Assembly (NCBI GenBank): GCA_964565165.1 | Contig: CAZMDJ010000007.1 | Span: 1-38,033, forward strand | Reading direction: 5' to 3' | DNA length: 38,033 bases | Source: ZLKRG08 sp964565165 | GTDB lineage: Bacteria; Actinomycetota; Actinomycetes; Nanopelagicales; Nanopelagicaceae | In this document: one piece after another, positions 1 through 8,441 of the stretch | Numbering within the stretch: position 1 is the first letter of the stretch | Layout of the letters: the number at the start of each line of letters is the position of its first letter | Made by a program: the position numbers and the translations under genes | Notes under the pieces: generated by a model | Database searches by the model: none | The model's input: only the letters and a program-made list of their open reading frames with translations | Told to the model about the DNA's origin: nothing

Positions 1-1
1 A

Positions 2-43
2 GGTAGCTGCTTACAGGCTGCAGTTCAGCTAATCAAGAAATAG
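2..43 (+). CDS. Possible C-terminal tail of an upstream gene (partial)
   Basis: Frame 2 is open from the left edge to a TAG at 41-43 and encodes 13 residues ending in AAVQLIKK, which looks like the end of a helical protein. The piece is too short to name. The other two forward frames close at 4-6 and 30-32. It is listed because it would place the upstream stop just before the promoter-like hexamer of the next gene. It could equally be intergenic sequence. Confidence 0.25.
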   Translation, partial: GSCLQAAVQLIKK

Positions 44-55
44 CCATTCAGGTAG

Positions 56-68
56 TACTTTTACGCGC
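56..68 (+). promoter_or_regulatory. Leaderless-type -10 element of pepA
   Basis: TACTTT at 56-61 lies 7 bases before the ATG at 69. This TAnnnT-N6/7-start spacing puts the expected transcription start on the A of the start codon. No Shine-Dalgarno sequence precedes the ATG, which fits leaderless translation. Promoter activity is inferred. Confidence 0.45.
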
Positions 69-1505
69 ATGCTAACTTTTAAGCGCGCAGATAAGCTCTC
101 TAAAAAAGCTAATCAGATTTTCCTTCCTGTAATTGAAGGAAAGGTCTCTGGACCCGAAATCGCAAAACTTTTCGATTTAAACCTTGCTGATGAATTAGCC
201 TTCTTTGCCCCAAGCGATAAACCACTAAAAGCTGGCGAAGCATTTGAAATCCCAGTTAGCGCAGAAGGTTACAACTGCGAACGACTTACATTTATCTCCC
301 TTGGCAAATTAACAAATGCAGATCTACGTGCCGGTGGCGCAGCTATTGGTCGCAAACTTCGCGGGAAAAGCGATTTAGTCTTATTAAATTTAAATGTAAA
401 AAGCGCAGAGGCGAAATCAATCTTGATTTCAGCCAATCTCGGAAATTTCCAGTGGAATTTAAAGAGTGGCGCTAAACCATTTACCGCAACTGTTGAAGTT
501 ACCAATATAAATGATGAACAGATCAATTCTGCACAAGTCGTATCTGATGCAGTAAATCGCGCTCGCCAATTAATTCACACACCTTCTAATATCAAGAACC
601 CAGATTGGATGGCCAAGCAAGCTAAGAAGTTTGCTAACGGCGCAAAGGTTGAAGTGAAATCAGGCGCTGCTCTTAAAGAATTTGGTGGGTTGCAAGCAGT
701 TGGCGGTTCTTCGCCAAAGCCTGGTCCACGATTTATCAAGATGTCTTATGCACCGCGCAAAGCTGGCGCAAAGCACATTGTCATTGTTGGTAAAGGAATT
801 ACTTACGACACTGGCGGAATCTCATTAAAACGTCCATACGACATCATGACTCCGATGAAGAGCGATATGGCCGGCGCTGCCGCTGCACTTGCAGTCATGA
901 GTGCTTTAAAAGATATTAAAGCGAATGTAAAAGTTACCGCCCTATTAATGTGTGCAGAGAATGCAATATCTGCGACCGCACAACGTCCTGGTGATGTAAT
1001 TACCCATTACGGAGGCAAGACGGTAGAAGTACTAAATACAGATGCCGAAGGTCGCTTAGTTTTAGCTGATGGCCTTGCATATGCGGTTAAGAACTTAAAA
1101 CCAGATTATTTAATTGATATCGCAACGCTAACTGGTTCTGCAACGCTTGGTTTAGGTAAGCAATATGCGGCGCTCTATTCAAGAAACGTAAAGTGGATTA
1201 AGGATCTTCGTCAGGCTGGCGAAACTTCTGGAGATCGCGTTTGGCATATGCCATTAATTGATGATTACGAAGTTGCTCTCGAATCAGATATTGCAGATAT
1301 CAACCACACTGCAGATAAAGGCGATTTCAATGCAGGTTCTGTAACAGCTGCGCTCTTCCTTGAACAATTTGTAGATAAAACCAATTGGGCACATTTAGAT
1401 ATTGCAGGTGTTGGACGCGCGGAAGCAGATGCAGGCGAGAATCCAAAGGGTGGCACCGGCTGGGGAGTACGTTTACTTCTTGAGTGGATTGGAACCTTTA
1501 AGTGA
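69..1505 (+). CDS. pepA: Leucyl aminopeptidase (peptidase family M17)
   Basis: A cytosolic two-metal exopeptidase that removes N-terminal residues, mainly leucine, from peptides during protein turnover. The 478-residue length is normal for the family. The M17 signature NTDAEGRL is at residues 323-330 and carries the metal-binding Asp and Glu. The upstream GKGITYDTGGISLK segment (about 242-255) supplies the conserved metal/substrate Lys and Asp residues. The N-terminal third is the variable M17 regulatory domain. The ATG at 69 is chosen because a TAnnnT hexamer sits 7 bases upstream. The TGA overlaps the GTG of the methyltransferase gene by 4 bases (GTGA), so the two are probably co-transcribed. 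Confidence 0.93.
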   Translation: MLTFKRADKLSKKANQIFLPVIEGKVSGPEIAKLFDLNLADELAFFAPSDKPLKAGEAFEIPVSAEGYNCERLTFISLGKLTNADLRAGGAAIGRKLRGKSDLVLLNLNVKSAEAKSILISANLGNFQWNLKSGAKPFTATVEVTNINDEQINSAQVVSDAVNRARQLIHTPSNIKNPDWMAKQAKKFANGAKVEVKSGAALKEFGGLQAVGGSSPKPGPRFIKMSYAPRKAGAKHIVIVGKGITYDTGGISLKRPYDIMTPMKSDMAGAAAALAVMSALKDIKANVKVTALLMCAENAISATAQRPGDVITHYGGKTVEVLNTDAEGRLVLADGLAYAVKNLKPDYLIDIATLTGSATLGLGKQYAALYSRNVKWIKDLRQAGETSGDRVWHMPLIDDYEVALESDIADINHTADKGDFNAGSVTAALFLEQFVDKTNWAHLDIAGVGRAEADAGENPKGGTGWGVRLLLEWIGTFK

Positions 1506-2128
1506 AATTTGATGTTGCACAATTTTCAGATAGCTACCTACCTGAAGATCCACATCAAAGCGCAGCTCGCGAACGAGGCATTGAACTTGGCGTATTAGAT
1601 GCAACTCCAGGTTCAGGCGCATATCTTCGCTACATCGCTTCATTAATCTCCGCACAATCAGTTGTAGAAATCGGTACAGGTTCAGGCGTCGGAACTCTCT
1701 GGTTATTAAAAGGCGTAATGAACTCTGGTGTAATCACCACAATTGATCCAGAAGTTCAGCACATCCAAGTTGCACGCCAAGTTTTAAATGATTCAGATAT
1801 TGCACCAAATCGTTATCGCTTAATTACTAGTGAATATTTAGATGTAATGCGAAAGCTTGCAGATCGAGCTTACGACTTAGTTGTGTTCCGCGGCGACCCA
1901 GAAGATATCTTGGATGTAATTGATGAAGCACATCGAATTCTTAGAGTCGGTGGCATTTTGGCTATTGATCACTTCTTCGGCGGCGGCAAAGTTCCAGATC
2001 CAGCGCAGCGAGACCCAAAGACTGTTGCGCTACGAGATGCCGGCAAGTTTTTAAAGAGCCAGAGCGAGGTTTGGTCTATTTCACTGAACCCTGTTGGTGA
2101 CGCGGTTTTACTCGCGACCAAACTGTAA
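1502..2128 (+). CDS. SAM-dependent O-methyltransferase (CCoMT-like family)
   Basis: A class I SAM-dependent methyltransferase of the small O-methyltransferase family (Pfam Methyltransf_3 type). The SAM-binding glycine-rich motif VEIGTGSGVG is at about residues 55-64, after the N-terminal helical region typical of this family. A later YDLVVFRG segment matches motif II, and an IDHFFGGG segment follows the conserved strand 5. The 208-residue length is normal. The start is GTG at 1502, overlapping the pepA stop. Mycobacterial relatives (for example Rv1220c) also lie beside tatB, which matches the tatB gene downstream here. The methyl acceptor cannot be read from the sequence. Confidence 0.85.
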   Translation: MKFDVAQFSDSYLPEDPHQSAARERGIELGVLDATPGSGAYLRYIASLISAQSVVEIGTGSGVGTLWLLKGVMNSGVITTIDPEVQHIQVARQVLNDSDIAPNRYRLITSEYLDVMRKLADRAYDLVVFRGDPEDILDVIDEAHRILRVGGILAIDHFFGGGKVPDPAQRDPKTVALRDAGKFLKSQSEVWSISLNPVGDAVLLATKL

Positions 2129-2129
2129 A

Positions 2130-2142
2130 TACTCTAAGCCTC
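2130..2142 (+). promoter_or_regulatory. Leaderless-type -10 element of tatB
   Basis: TACTCT at 2130-2135 is followed by 7 bases and then the GTG start of tatB at 2143. The hexamer begins 2 bases after the methyltransferase stop codon. It may give tatB-mrp its own transcript in addition to read-through from pepA. Inferred from sequence only. Confidence 0.4.
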
Positions 2143-2442
2143 GTGTTCGGAGATATTGGATTTGGTGAGCTAATTGGATTAGGCATTCTCGCCTTATTCC
2201 TGGTTGGTCCAGATCGACTTCCATCAGTTGCAGTTGAGGCGGCAAAGTTAATAAAGAAACTTCGCAATTACGCTGTATCTGCCACAGATCAAATCAAAGA
2301 TAGCTTGGGTCCAGGTTATGAAGATTTGAAACCAGAAGATTTACATCCAAAAAATTTCATTAAGAAACAATTAAACGAAGCGCTGGTCGAAGAGCCTAAG
2401 AAACTCAACGGCAAAGTTAAATTAGATCCGGATATGTTATGA
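2143..2442 (+). CDS. tatB: Sec-independent translocase subunit TatB
   Basis: Membrane subunit of the twin-arginine translocase, which exports folded proteins together with TatA and TatC. The 99-residue protein has the expected layout: a short periplasmic end, one hydrophobic helix at about residues 5-21, a LVGPDRLP hinge at about 20-27 (the GPxxLP TatA/B signature), then a long charged amphipathic helix and a polar tail. The glutamate near residue 9 in the membrane helix is typical of TatB. The GTG start at 2143 places the membrane helix at the very N-terminus. The stop overlaps the ATG of the next gene (ATGA). No tatA or tatC is in the window. Confidence 0.87.
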   Translation: MFGDIGFGELIGLGILALFLVGPDRLPSVAVEAAKLIKKLRNYAVSATDQIKDSLGPGYEDLKPEDLHPKNFIKKQLNEALVEEPKKLNGKVKLDPDML

Positions 2443-3551
2443 GCCAGTTATTAGATGCACTTAGTAAGGTAATCGACCCTGAGCTACGTCGCTCAATTAC
2501 TGAATTGGGAATGGTTGAGAAAGCTGAACTCTCTGGCGGCAAAGCAGATGTCAAAGTATTGCTAACTATCGCTGGTTGCCCAATGCGCGATCAATTAACA
2601 AAAGATATTCAAAGCGCACTAGCAACTGTGCCAGAAGTTAAAGAAGTTGCACTCGAGTACGGCGTCATGAATGAAGCGCAACGAGAGAAAGTGCGCGAAA
2701 TTGTTCGCGGCGGTAAAGCGAAAGAGATACCATTTGCTCGTCCAGATTCTCTTACCCGCGTAATTGGTATCTCATCAGGAAAAGGCGGAGTTGGTAAATC
2801 ATCGCTAACTACCAACTTAGCCATTGCAGTTGCAAAGCAAGGAATGCGAGTTGGCGTTCTAGATGCTGACGTTTATGGACATTCGATTCCTCGTCTTCTT
2901 GGTTTGATAGGACAACGTCCAACAGCAATCGATGACATGTTTATTCCGCTAGAAAATCATGGCGTTAAATGTGTATCAATGGAGATGTTTAAGCCAGACC
3001 GCGCTGATGCAGTTGCATATCGCGGACCAATTCTTCATAAAGTTTTATCTCAACTATTAACTGATGCATTTTGGGGAGATTTAGATTTCTTATTCCTAGA
3101 TCTACCACCTGGAACAGGTGACCTTGCAATATCACTCGGTCAATTAATTCCTGGTTCAGAGTTAATTGTTGTTACAACTCCACAAGTTGCTGCGGCTGAA
3201 GTTGCAGAGCGTTCAGGTCGTATTGCGCATCAGATGAAGCAACAGATCATCGGTGTTATTGAGAATATGTCGGCATTCCCATGTCCAAAGTGCGGTGAAC
3301 CAATCGAGCTATTTGGAACTGGCGGAGGAGAAGCAACTGCAGAACGTTTAAGCCAATTAGTAGGAGCTGAAGTTCCAGTTTTGGGACATATTCCATTTAG
3401 CCAAGCGCTTCGTAATGGTGGAGATGGTGGCCAGCCTGTAGTGATTAGCGCAATTGATGATCCTGCAGCTAAGGCAATTAGTGAAATCGCGGTGAATTTA
3501 ACGCAACGTAAGCGTTCTCTCGTTGGTGTTCCACTCAAATTAAACACTTGA
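2439..3551 (+). CDS. apbC: Mrp/NBP35-type iron-sulfur carrier ATPase (ApbC)
   Basis: A cytosolic P-loop NTPase that binds and delivers Fe-S clusters to apo-proteins. Residues 1 to about 80 form an MIP18/DUF59 domain (PELRRSITELGMV), and residues about 105-350 form the MinD-like ATPase. The deviant Walker A motif GKGGVGKS is at 114-121. A CPKC motif at 282-285 provides the pair of cysteines that bridges a cluster across the dimer. A DLPPGTGD segment matches the switch II region. The 370-residue length is standard. An mrp gene close to tatB is a common actinobacterial arrangement. The ATG at 2439 overlaps the tatB stop. Confidence 0.92.
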   Translation: MSQLLDALSKVIDPELRRSITELGMVEKAELSGGKADVKVLLTIAGCPMRDQLTKDIQSALATVPEVKEVALEYGVMNEAQREKVREIVRGGKAKEIPFARPDSLTRVIGISSGKGGVGKSSLTTNLAIAVAKQGMRVGVLDADVYGHSIPRLLGLIGQRPTAIDDMFIPLENHGVKCVSMEMFKPDRADAVAYRGPILHKVLSQLLTDAFWGDLDFLFLDLPPGTGDLAISLGQLIPGSELIVVTTPQVAAAEVAERSGRIAHQMKQQIIGVIENMSAFPCPKCGEPIELFGTGGGEATAERLSQLVGAEVPVLGHIPFSQALRNGGDGGQPVVISAIDDPAAKAISEIAVNLTQRKRSLVGVPLKLNT

Positions 3552-3568
3552 TTCACTAGCCCGCAAGT

Positions 3569-3580
3569 TAGAATTCGAGC
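3569..3580 (+). promoter_or_regulatory. Leaderless-type -10 element of the MgtE-like gene
   Basis: TAGAAT at 3569-3574 lies exactly 6 bases before the ATG at 3581. A TTGATT at 3548-3553 could be a -35 box, but the 15-base spacer is short. The 29-base gap before this gene holds no Shine-Dalgarno sequence, which supports leaderless expression. Confidence 0.5.
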
Positions 3581-4885
3581 ATGTCAAAGACCGCTGCTCG
3601 TGCACAATCTGCGGTCCTTACTCGAAAAGGTATCCAGAGCACCCTGGTTTCAGTCGCTGGAATCATCGGCCGCCCAGTTAAAGATCAAGATGGCAAAGAT
3701 TTAGGAAAGCTCCTTGATTTTGTGGTTCGCCATGGCGGCGAAACTTATCCACCAGTTTCTGGATTGATCGTAAAAGTTGCAGGACGTCGCGCATACATTG
3801 ATGGTGCACGTATCGCTAAATTAACTAAAGATGAAATTACTTTATCTTCAGCAAAAGTTAATTTAACTGAGTATCAGCGTCGCACCGGAGAACAGCTATT
3901 AGATGGCGATGTTCTTGATCATCAGATTGTAGATGTTAACGGTTTACGTGTAGTTCGAACATCTGATCTTTATTTAGCGCCACTTGATAAAGAGATTCGT
4001 TTAGTAGGCGTAGACGTTTCATTCCGTTCTTTTGTTCGTCGAATTTTCCCTGGCACCTTTGGCCGCAAACCTGGGGTTGATCAAGTTATCGACTGGGCGA
4101 GCGTTGCATCTTTAGCTGATGACGGAGGAGTTGTTCGTACAACTGCAACTCGTGAAGCGCTAAGCAAATTACGTCCTGCGGATATCGCCGATATTATTGA
4201 AGATCTAGAAGGTCGCGAACAAAGCGCACTTATCGAATTGCTTGATCCAGATCTGGCAGCAGATGCTCTCGAAGAGATGGAAGATGACGAACTGCAAGGT
4301 TTGCTTCGCGGTATTTCCGACGAACGAGCTGCGGAACTTCTCTCTCACATGGAACCTGATGAATCTGCAGAGGTACTTCGCGATCTTGACGAAGAGCACT
4401 CAGAAAGTATTTTGGCGCAGATGGCACCTGCTATGGCTAAACAACTTCGCCGACTCGTTGAATTTGATGAAACACATGCCGGTGGCATCATGACTACCCA
4501 TATTTTGATTGTCAAAGAAAGCGACTCAGTAGCTGATGCACTTCAGCTACTTGTAGAGCATCGCGAACGCGATATCTCTGATGGAGTAACAGTCGTTGAT
4601 TCAAAGGGTAAATTGCTTGATCACATTCAAATTATTGAATTAATCGCGGCAAAACCATCGCAGAAGTTAGAAACTTTAGTTAAAGCGCCATTCCCAACTG
4701 CGGTAAGTATTGATACTTCACTTGACGATGTAATTGAAGAGTTTTCTAATAACCGTGGTTCATCTGTAATTGTTGTTGACGAAAAAGGTAAACCAGTAGG
4801 TCGAATCCTTGCCGATGACATTATTGATGCGATGGTTCCAGCAGAAAGTTCTGGTTTAGCGCAAGGAACAGGTGCGCTTTCATGA
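3581..4885 (+). CDS. Soluble MgtE N-domain/CBS protein, probable Mg2+ sensor partner
   Basis: A 434-residue protein with no clear membrane segment. Residues about 20-165 look like a PRC-barrel-type beta domain. Residues about 195-300 match the acidic, helical MgtE intracellular N-domain. An AGGIMTT segment then leads into two CBS motifs (about 305-425). In the MgtE channel the N and CBS domains form the cytosolic Mg2+ sensor. Here the five-helix channel domain is absent. The stop overlaps the start of an Nramp-related transporter (ATGA), so the likely role is Mg2+-dependent control of that carrier. The domain assignment is firm; the regulatory role is inferred. Confidence 0.8.
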   Translation: MSKTAARAQSAVLTRKGIQSTLVSVAGIIGRPVKDQDGKDLGKLLDFVVRHGGETYPPVSGLIVKVAGRRAYIDGARIAKLTKDEITLSSAKVNLTEYQRRTGEQLLDGDVLDHQIVDVNGLRVVRTSDLYLAPLDKEIRLVGVDVSFRSFVRRIFPGTFGRKPGVDQVIDWASVASLADDGGVVRTTATREALSKLRPADIADIIEDLEGREQSALIELLDPDLAADALEEMEDDELQGLLRGISDERAAELLSHMEPDESAEVLRDLDEEHSESILAQMAPAMAKQLRRLVEFDETHAGGIMTTHILIVKESDSVADALQLLVEHRERDISDGVTVVDSKGKLLDHIQIIELIAAKPSQKLETLVKAPFPTAVSIDTSLDDVIEEFSNNRGSSVIVVDEKGKPVGRILADDIIDAMVPAESSGLAQGTGALS

Positions 4886-6126
4886 GCAATAAAATTGACG
4901 CTCGCAAACTGCGCTTAGGCGCATTTCTTGCTGTTATGGGCCCTGGAATTATTGCGGGCATCTCTGATGATGATCCAGCCGGTATCACTACCTACTCTCA
5001 ACTTGGTGCGCAATTTGGTTACCAATTACTTTGGACTCTTGGCATTTCAACAATCGCACTTATTCTTTTTCAAGATCTAGGTGCGCGAATTGGCGTTGTA
5101 ACTCGCCAAGGTTTAATTGGTTTAGTTCGCCAGAAGTACGGTGCGCGTTCAGGAATGCTAAGCGCACTTGCCTTGGTGCTGGCAAATATCGGAACAATGA
5201 CTGCAGAGTTTGCCGGTATCGCGGCAGCCGGAAGTTTATTTGGCATCTCTAAATACATCACCGTTCCATTAGCTGCAATCGTTGTATCATTCTTAGTACT
5301 ACGTAGCAACTTTGCCCGCGTTGAAAAAGTTTTCTTCTTATTGGCATCGGTATTTATTGCATATGTAATAGCTGGTTTTATGGCGAAGCCTGATTGGTCT
5401 GCAGCAGCACAGGGAATGTTTATTCCTTCAATGCCGTTAAATCGCGACGCGTTATTTATTGCCACAGCTACATTAGGTACCACCCTTGCACCTTGGGGCT
5501 TGGCATTTATTCAGAGCTATGCCGTCGATAAGCGTTTAACTAAAGAAGATTTAAAGTTACTTCGCGTTGATGTGTGGACCGGTTCATTACTTACCGGAAT
5601 CATCGGTTTCTTCGTTGTAATTACCTGTGCGGCAACTCTTAATGTTCATGGCCAGACTTCAATTACTGATGCAGCGCAAGCGGCGCAGGCGCTAAAGCCG
5701 CTAGCTGGAACGCTCGCGAAAGAACTCTTTGCGTTAGGTCTAATTGGTGCAGCCTTACTGGCAGCTTCAATCTTGCCACTTTCAACCGCATACGCAGTTA
5801 CTGATCTAACTGGGCGCCCTGCAGCTCTAGATGACAAAGCAAATGAAGCGCCGCTTTTCTATGCAACTTTTGGTGCAATCACAATCTTGGCTGCAACTCT
5901 TGTCTTGATTCCTGGTGCGCCGCTGATCAAGATTCTAGTTTTAACTCAGATTCTAAATGCAGTACTACTTTTGCCATTACTTCTTTATATGTTCGGTATT
6001 GCTCGAGATACACGTTTGATGGGCGAGTATCGAGCTTCTAATCGAATGCTAGTTGTCTATTCAGCAATCATCGGATTGATTTTTATCTGCGTCGGCACCC
6101 TGCTCTGGTTTACAGTAGCTGGATGA
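4882..6126 (+). CDS. Nramp-related divalent metal transporter, probably Mg2+ (NRMT-like)
   Basis: A polytopic membrane protein of 414 residues with about 11 hydrophobic helices, matching the SLC11/Nramp fold. The canonical metal-site motifs are altered. The TM1 DPGN motif is DPAG at residues 31-34. The TM6 MPH motif is APW at 203-205, so the coordinating methionine is lost. GTT...PW in TM6 is what I recall of Nramp-related magnesium transporters rather than Mn2+/Fe2+ MntH proteins. The coupled upstream MgtE-type sensor domain supports Mg2+ as substrate. The start overlaps the upstream stop and the stop overlaps the next ATG. A generic label would be Nramp family transporter. Confidence 0.85.
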   Translation: MSNKIDARKLRLGAFLAVMGPGIIAGISDDDPAGITTYSQLGAQFGYQLLWTLGISTIALILFQDLGARIGVVTRQGLIGLVRQKYGARSGMLSALALVLANIGTMTAEFAGIAAAGSLFGISKYITVPLAAIVVSFLVLRSNFARVEKVFFLLASVFIAYVIAGFMAKPDWSAAAQGMFIPSMPLNRDALFIATATLGTTLAPWGLAFIQSYAVDKRLTKEDLKLLRVDVWTGSLLTGIIGFFVVITCAATLNVHGQTSITDAAQAAQALKPLAGTLAKELFALGLIGAALLAASILPLSTAYAVTDLTGRPAALDDKANEAPLFYATFGAITILAATLVLIPGAPLIKILVLTQILNAVLLLPLLLYMFGIARDTRLMGEYRASNRMLVVYSAIIGLIFICVGTLLWFTVAG

Positions 6127-7001
6127 GTCAGAAGAAACATTTGGCTTTTCCAAATAAAGCTGACTCAATTCGCCTTGCCATTGGTGTTGTGGGTATCGGA
6201 ACATCTGGCCCACTTATCGCATTAAGCACGATGCCAGTTTTGACATTAATTTTCTGGCGAAATCTTGGCGGTGCCATTGCAACTTATGCGATGAACTTCC
6301 GTCGCCTTGAGCTAAAAGATCGCGAAGGTTTTAAGTGGTCTGCAATTGCAGGTGTCGTTTTAGCGGCGCACTTCGTTGGTTTCTTTTTAGCGATGCGTTA
6401 CACATCAGTTGCGGCAGGAACTGCGCTAGCCGCACTTCAACCAATCATGGCGACGATATTTGCGGTATTTACGGGCCATCATGTTTCAAGACGAGCTTGG
6501 TTTGGAATGCTGGTAAGTTTTATCGGCGTCGTATTTATCTCTGGGGTTGATTTACATTTTTCCTGGCGCGCATTTCAAGGTGATTTAGCTGCAATTATCT
6601 GTGCAGCACTTGCAGCTACTTACGTGAATTTAGGAGCTAAAGCGCAACGCTCTATTCCATCTACAACTTATACAACTATCTGCTATTTCTTCTGTGCACT
6701 TGCAGCGCTACCTTTTGTAGTGCTGCAAGGAGATTTCATCCATTTCTCAACACGTGAATGGCTATTAGTTCTAGGTTTAATTGTCGGTGCACAGCTACTT
6801 GGACATTCAATGTTTAATAGCGTTTTAAAGCGAGTCTCACCGGCAATCGTTTCAATGGTGGTCTTCTTTGAAGTTCCAATCAGTGCGCTACTTGCAGTTT
6901 GGTGGTTAGGGCAGAAGCCACATTTAGGTATCTGGGTAGGCGTAGTTACGATTTTGGTTGGCAGCTCGCTAGTACTCTTAGGTCGCACCGATGAAAATTG
7001 A
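6123..7001 (+). CDS. EamA/DMT-family transporter
   Basis: An integral membrane protein of 292 residues with about ten predicted helices arranged as two EamA repeats. The second repeat starts near residue 150, after a FISGVDL segment, and the usual conserved prolines and glycines at helix ends are present. DMT carriers of this size export or import amino acids, nucleosides or other small metabolites; the substrate cannot be assigned. It overlaps the Nramp-related gene (ATGA) and the PHP gene (11 bases), so it belongs to the same dense operon. Confidence 0.85.
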   Translation: MSQKKHLAFPNKADSIRLAIGVVGIGTSGPLIALSTMPVLTLIFWRNLGGAIATYAMNFRRLELKDREGFKWSAIAGVVLAAHFVGFFLAMRYTSVAAGTALAALQPIMATIFAVFTGHHVSRRAWFGMLVSFIGVVFISGVDLHFSWRAFQGDLAAIICAALAATYVNLGAKAQRSIPSTTYTTICYFFCALAALPFVVLQGDFIHFSTREWLLVLGLIVGAQLLGHSMFNSVLKRVSPAIVSMVVFFEVPISALLAVWWLGQKPHLGIWVGVVTILVGSSLVLLGRTDEN

Positions 7002-7839
7002 TCTTCATACACATTCAACTCGAAGTGACGGCACAATGTCGCCAACTGAGTTGGTACAACATGCAATTATCAACGGAATCACCGTTATGGGCCTTTCAGA
7101 CCATGACACTGTTGCAGGTTGGGATGAAGCCACTGCCGCAGTTCGCGGAGAATTCCAATTAGTTCTCGGTGCCGAGATTTCTTGCTTAACAGAAGATCAT
7201 CGAAGCATCCATATGTTGGGTTTACTTTTTGATCGCGAATATCAGCCATTGCAAGATGCCCTTGAAATGAGCCGAGATGATCGTGTGCCAAGAATGAAGA
7301 AGATGATCGAATTAATGGCAGCCGATGGAATCAAGATTACCTATGAGGAAGTTCTGCAACATCAACCAGAAGGTTCAACACTTGGTCGTCCGCATCTTGC
7401 AGATACCTTAGTTGCAAAAGGAATAGTTAAAAATAGAGATCAAGCATTTGCAGAATTTTTAGCGAATGATTCAAAATATTACGTTTCGCATATTGCTCCA
7501 ACACCAATTGATGCGGTCAAATTAATTAAAGCTGCAGGCGGAGTCTCAGTTATCGCGCATCCATATTCATCAATGCGTGATACTCAAATGACAGCAGAGA
7601 ATTTTGTAGAGCTAAAAGCCGCAGGTTTAAATGGTATTGAAGTTGACCATCGCGATCATGGGGTAGAAGAACGTTTAAATTTACGGAAAATTGCAGATGA
7701 ACTTGGTTTAGTTACTACTGGTTCAAGTGATTTCCACGGAACAGGTAAATTAAATCTAATTGGAGAGAACGTAACCGCTCCGGAACATTGGGAGCGGCTA
7801 GAATCGCTCGCTAGCGATAGAAGGGTGGTCAAAAAGTGA
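6991..7839 (+). CDS. PHP-domain phosphoesterase (RNase AM/YciV-like)
   Basis: A 282-residue metal-dependent phosphoesterase of the PHP family. The N-terminal DLHTHSTRSDGT motif (residues 4-15) and the LSDHDT motif (about 36-41) supply His and Asp ligands of the metal cluster. Later motifs are VIAHPY, a second His/Asp segment (EVDHRDH) and the C-terminal GSSDFHG. This architecture matches YciV/TrpH-type proteins, some of which dephosphorylate nucleoside 3',5'-bisphosphates or trim RNA 5' ends. The ATG start lies inside the end of the EamA gene and the stop overlaps the GTG of the MarC gene. Confidence 0.85.
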   Translation: MKIDLHTHSTRSDGTMSPTELVQHAIINGITVMGLSDHDTVAGWDEATAAVRGEFQLVLGAEISCLTEDHRSIHMLGLLFDREYQPLQDALEMSRDDRVPRMKKMIELMAADGIKITYEEVLQHQPEGSTLGRPHLADTLVAKGIVKNRDQAFAEFLANDSKYYVSHIAPTPIDAVKLIKAAGGVSVIAHPYSSMRDTQMTAENFVELKAAGLNGIEVDHRDHGVEERLNLRKIADELGLVTTGSSDFHGTGKLNLIGENVTAPEHWERLESLASDRRVVKK

Positions 7840-8441
7840 AAGATGTAAGCACGCTTACCTTTGCACTTCAGGCATTTGTAACTTTGATGGTGATTCTTGA
7901 TCCACCTGGAAATGCACCTATCTTCTTAGCGGTTTTAGGAGAGCGAACTGCGAAAGAAGGTCGCGAGCTGGCGATTCAAGCAGCGACAATCTCTTTCATC
8001 ATCATTTCAGGTTTTGCGCTCTTTGGACGCTTTCTCCTTGATTACATGGATGTATCTATCGGCGCGATGCAAGCTGCTGGTGGCTTACTTCTTTTGATGG
8101 TTTCGCTCAACTTGCTTACAGGAAAAGAAGATAACGAACTTACTTCAGGTTCCAAGAACGTAGCGATGGTCCCACTTGCCACACCACTTCTTGCCGGCCC
8201 TGGCGCGATCGTTGCGGTGATGATCTTTGCCCACCAAGTTAAGAATGCAGATATGGGAGTCGCACTAGCTGGTGCAGTTATTGCGGTTCATATCTTCGTC
8301 GCACTTGCCTTGATGGCATCAACTTTTATCTTAAAGTTAATAGGAAAAGCTGGCGTTGATTTATTAGCGCGTATTGCAGGCTTAGTGCTATCTGGAATTG
8401 CAGTACAGATGTTAGCTAACGCTATCCACGCACTCTTTTAG
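7836..8441 (+). CDS. MarC-family membrane protein
   Basis: A 201-residue integral membrane protein with six predicted helices, matching the MarC/UPF0056 family. The early LDPPGNAPIF segment (about residues 21-30) and the later PLATPLLAGPGAI segment are the paired signature loops. The family is sometimes called NAAT, but transport has not been settled for most members. The start is GTG at 7836, overlapping the PHP stop. The 3' end overlaps the convergent helicase gene by 20 bases, so transcripts of the two genes would be complementary at their ends. Confidence 0.88.
   Translation: MKDVSTLTFALQAFVTLMVILDPPGNAPIFLAVLGERTAKEGRELAIQAATISFIIISGFALFGRFLLDYMDVSIGAMQAAGGLLLLMVSLNLLTGKEDNELTSGSKNVAMVPLATPLLAGPGAIVAVMIFAHQVKNADMGVALAGAVIAVHIFVALALMASTFILKLIGKAGVDLLARIAGLVLSGIAVQMLANAIHALF

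Noticed and set aside
4205..4493. Three short frames inside the MgtE-like gene
   Set aside because: They are shadows in other frames of a well-supported coding region with repetitive acidic codons.
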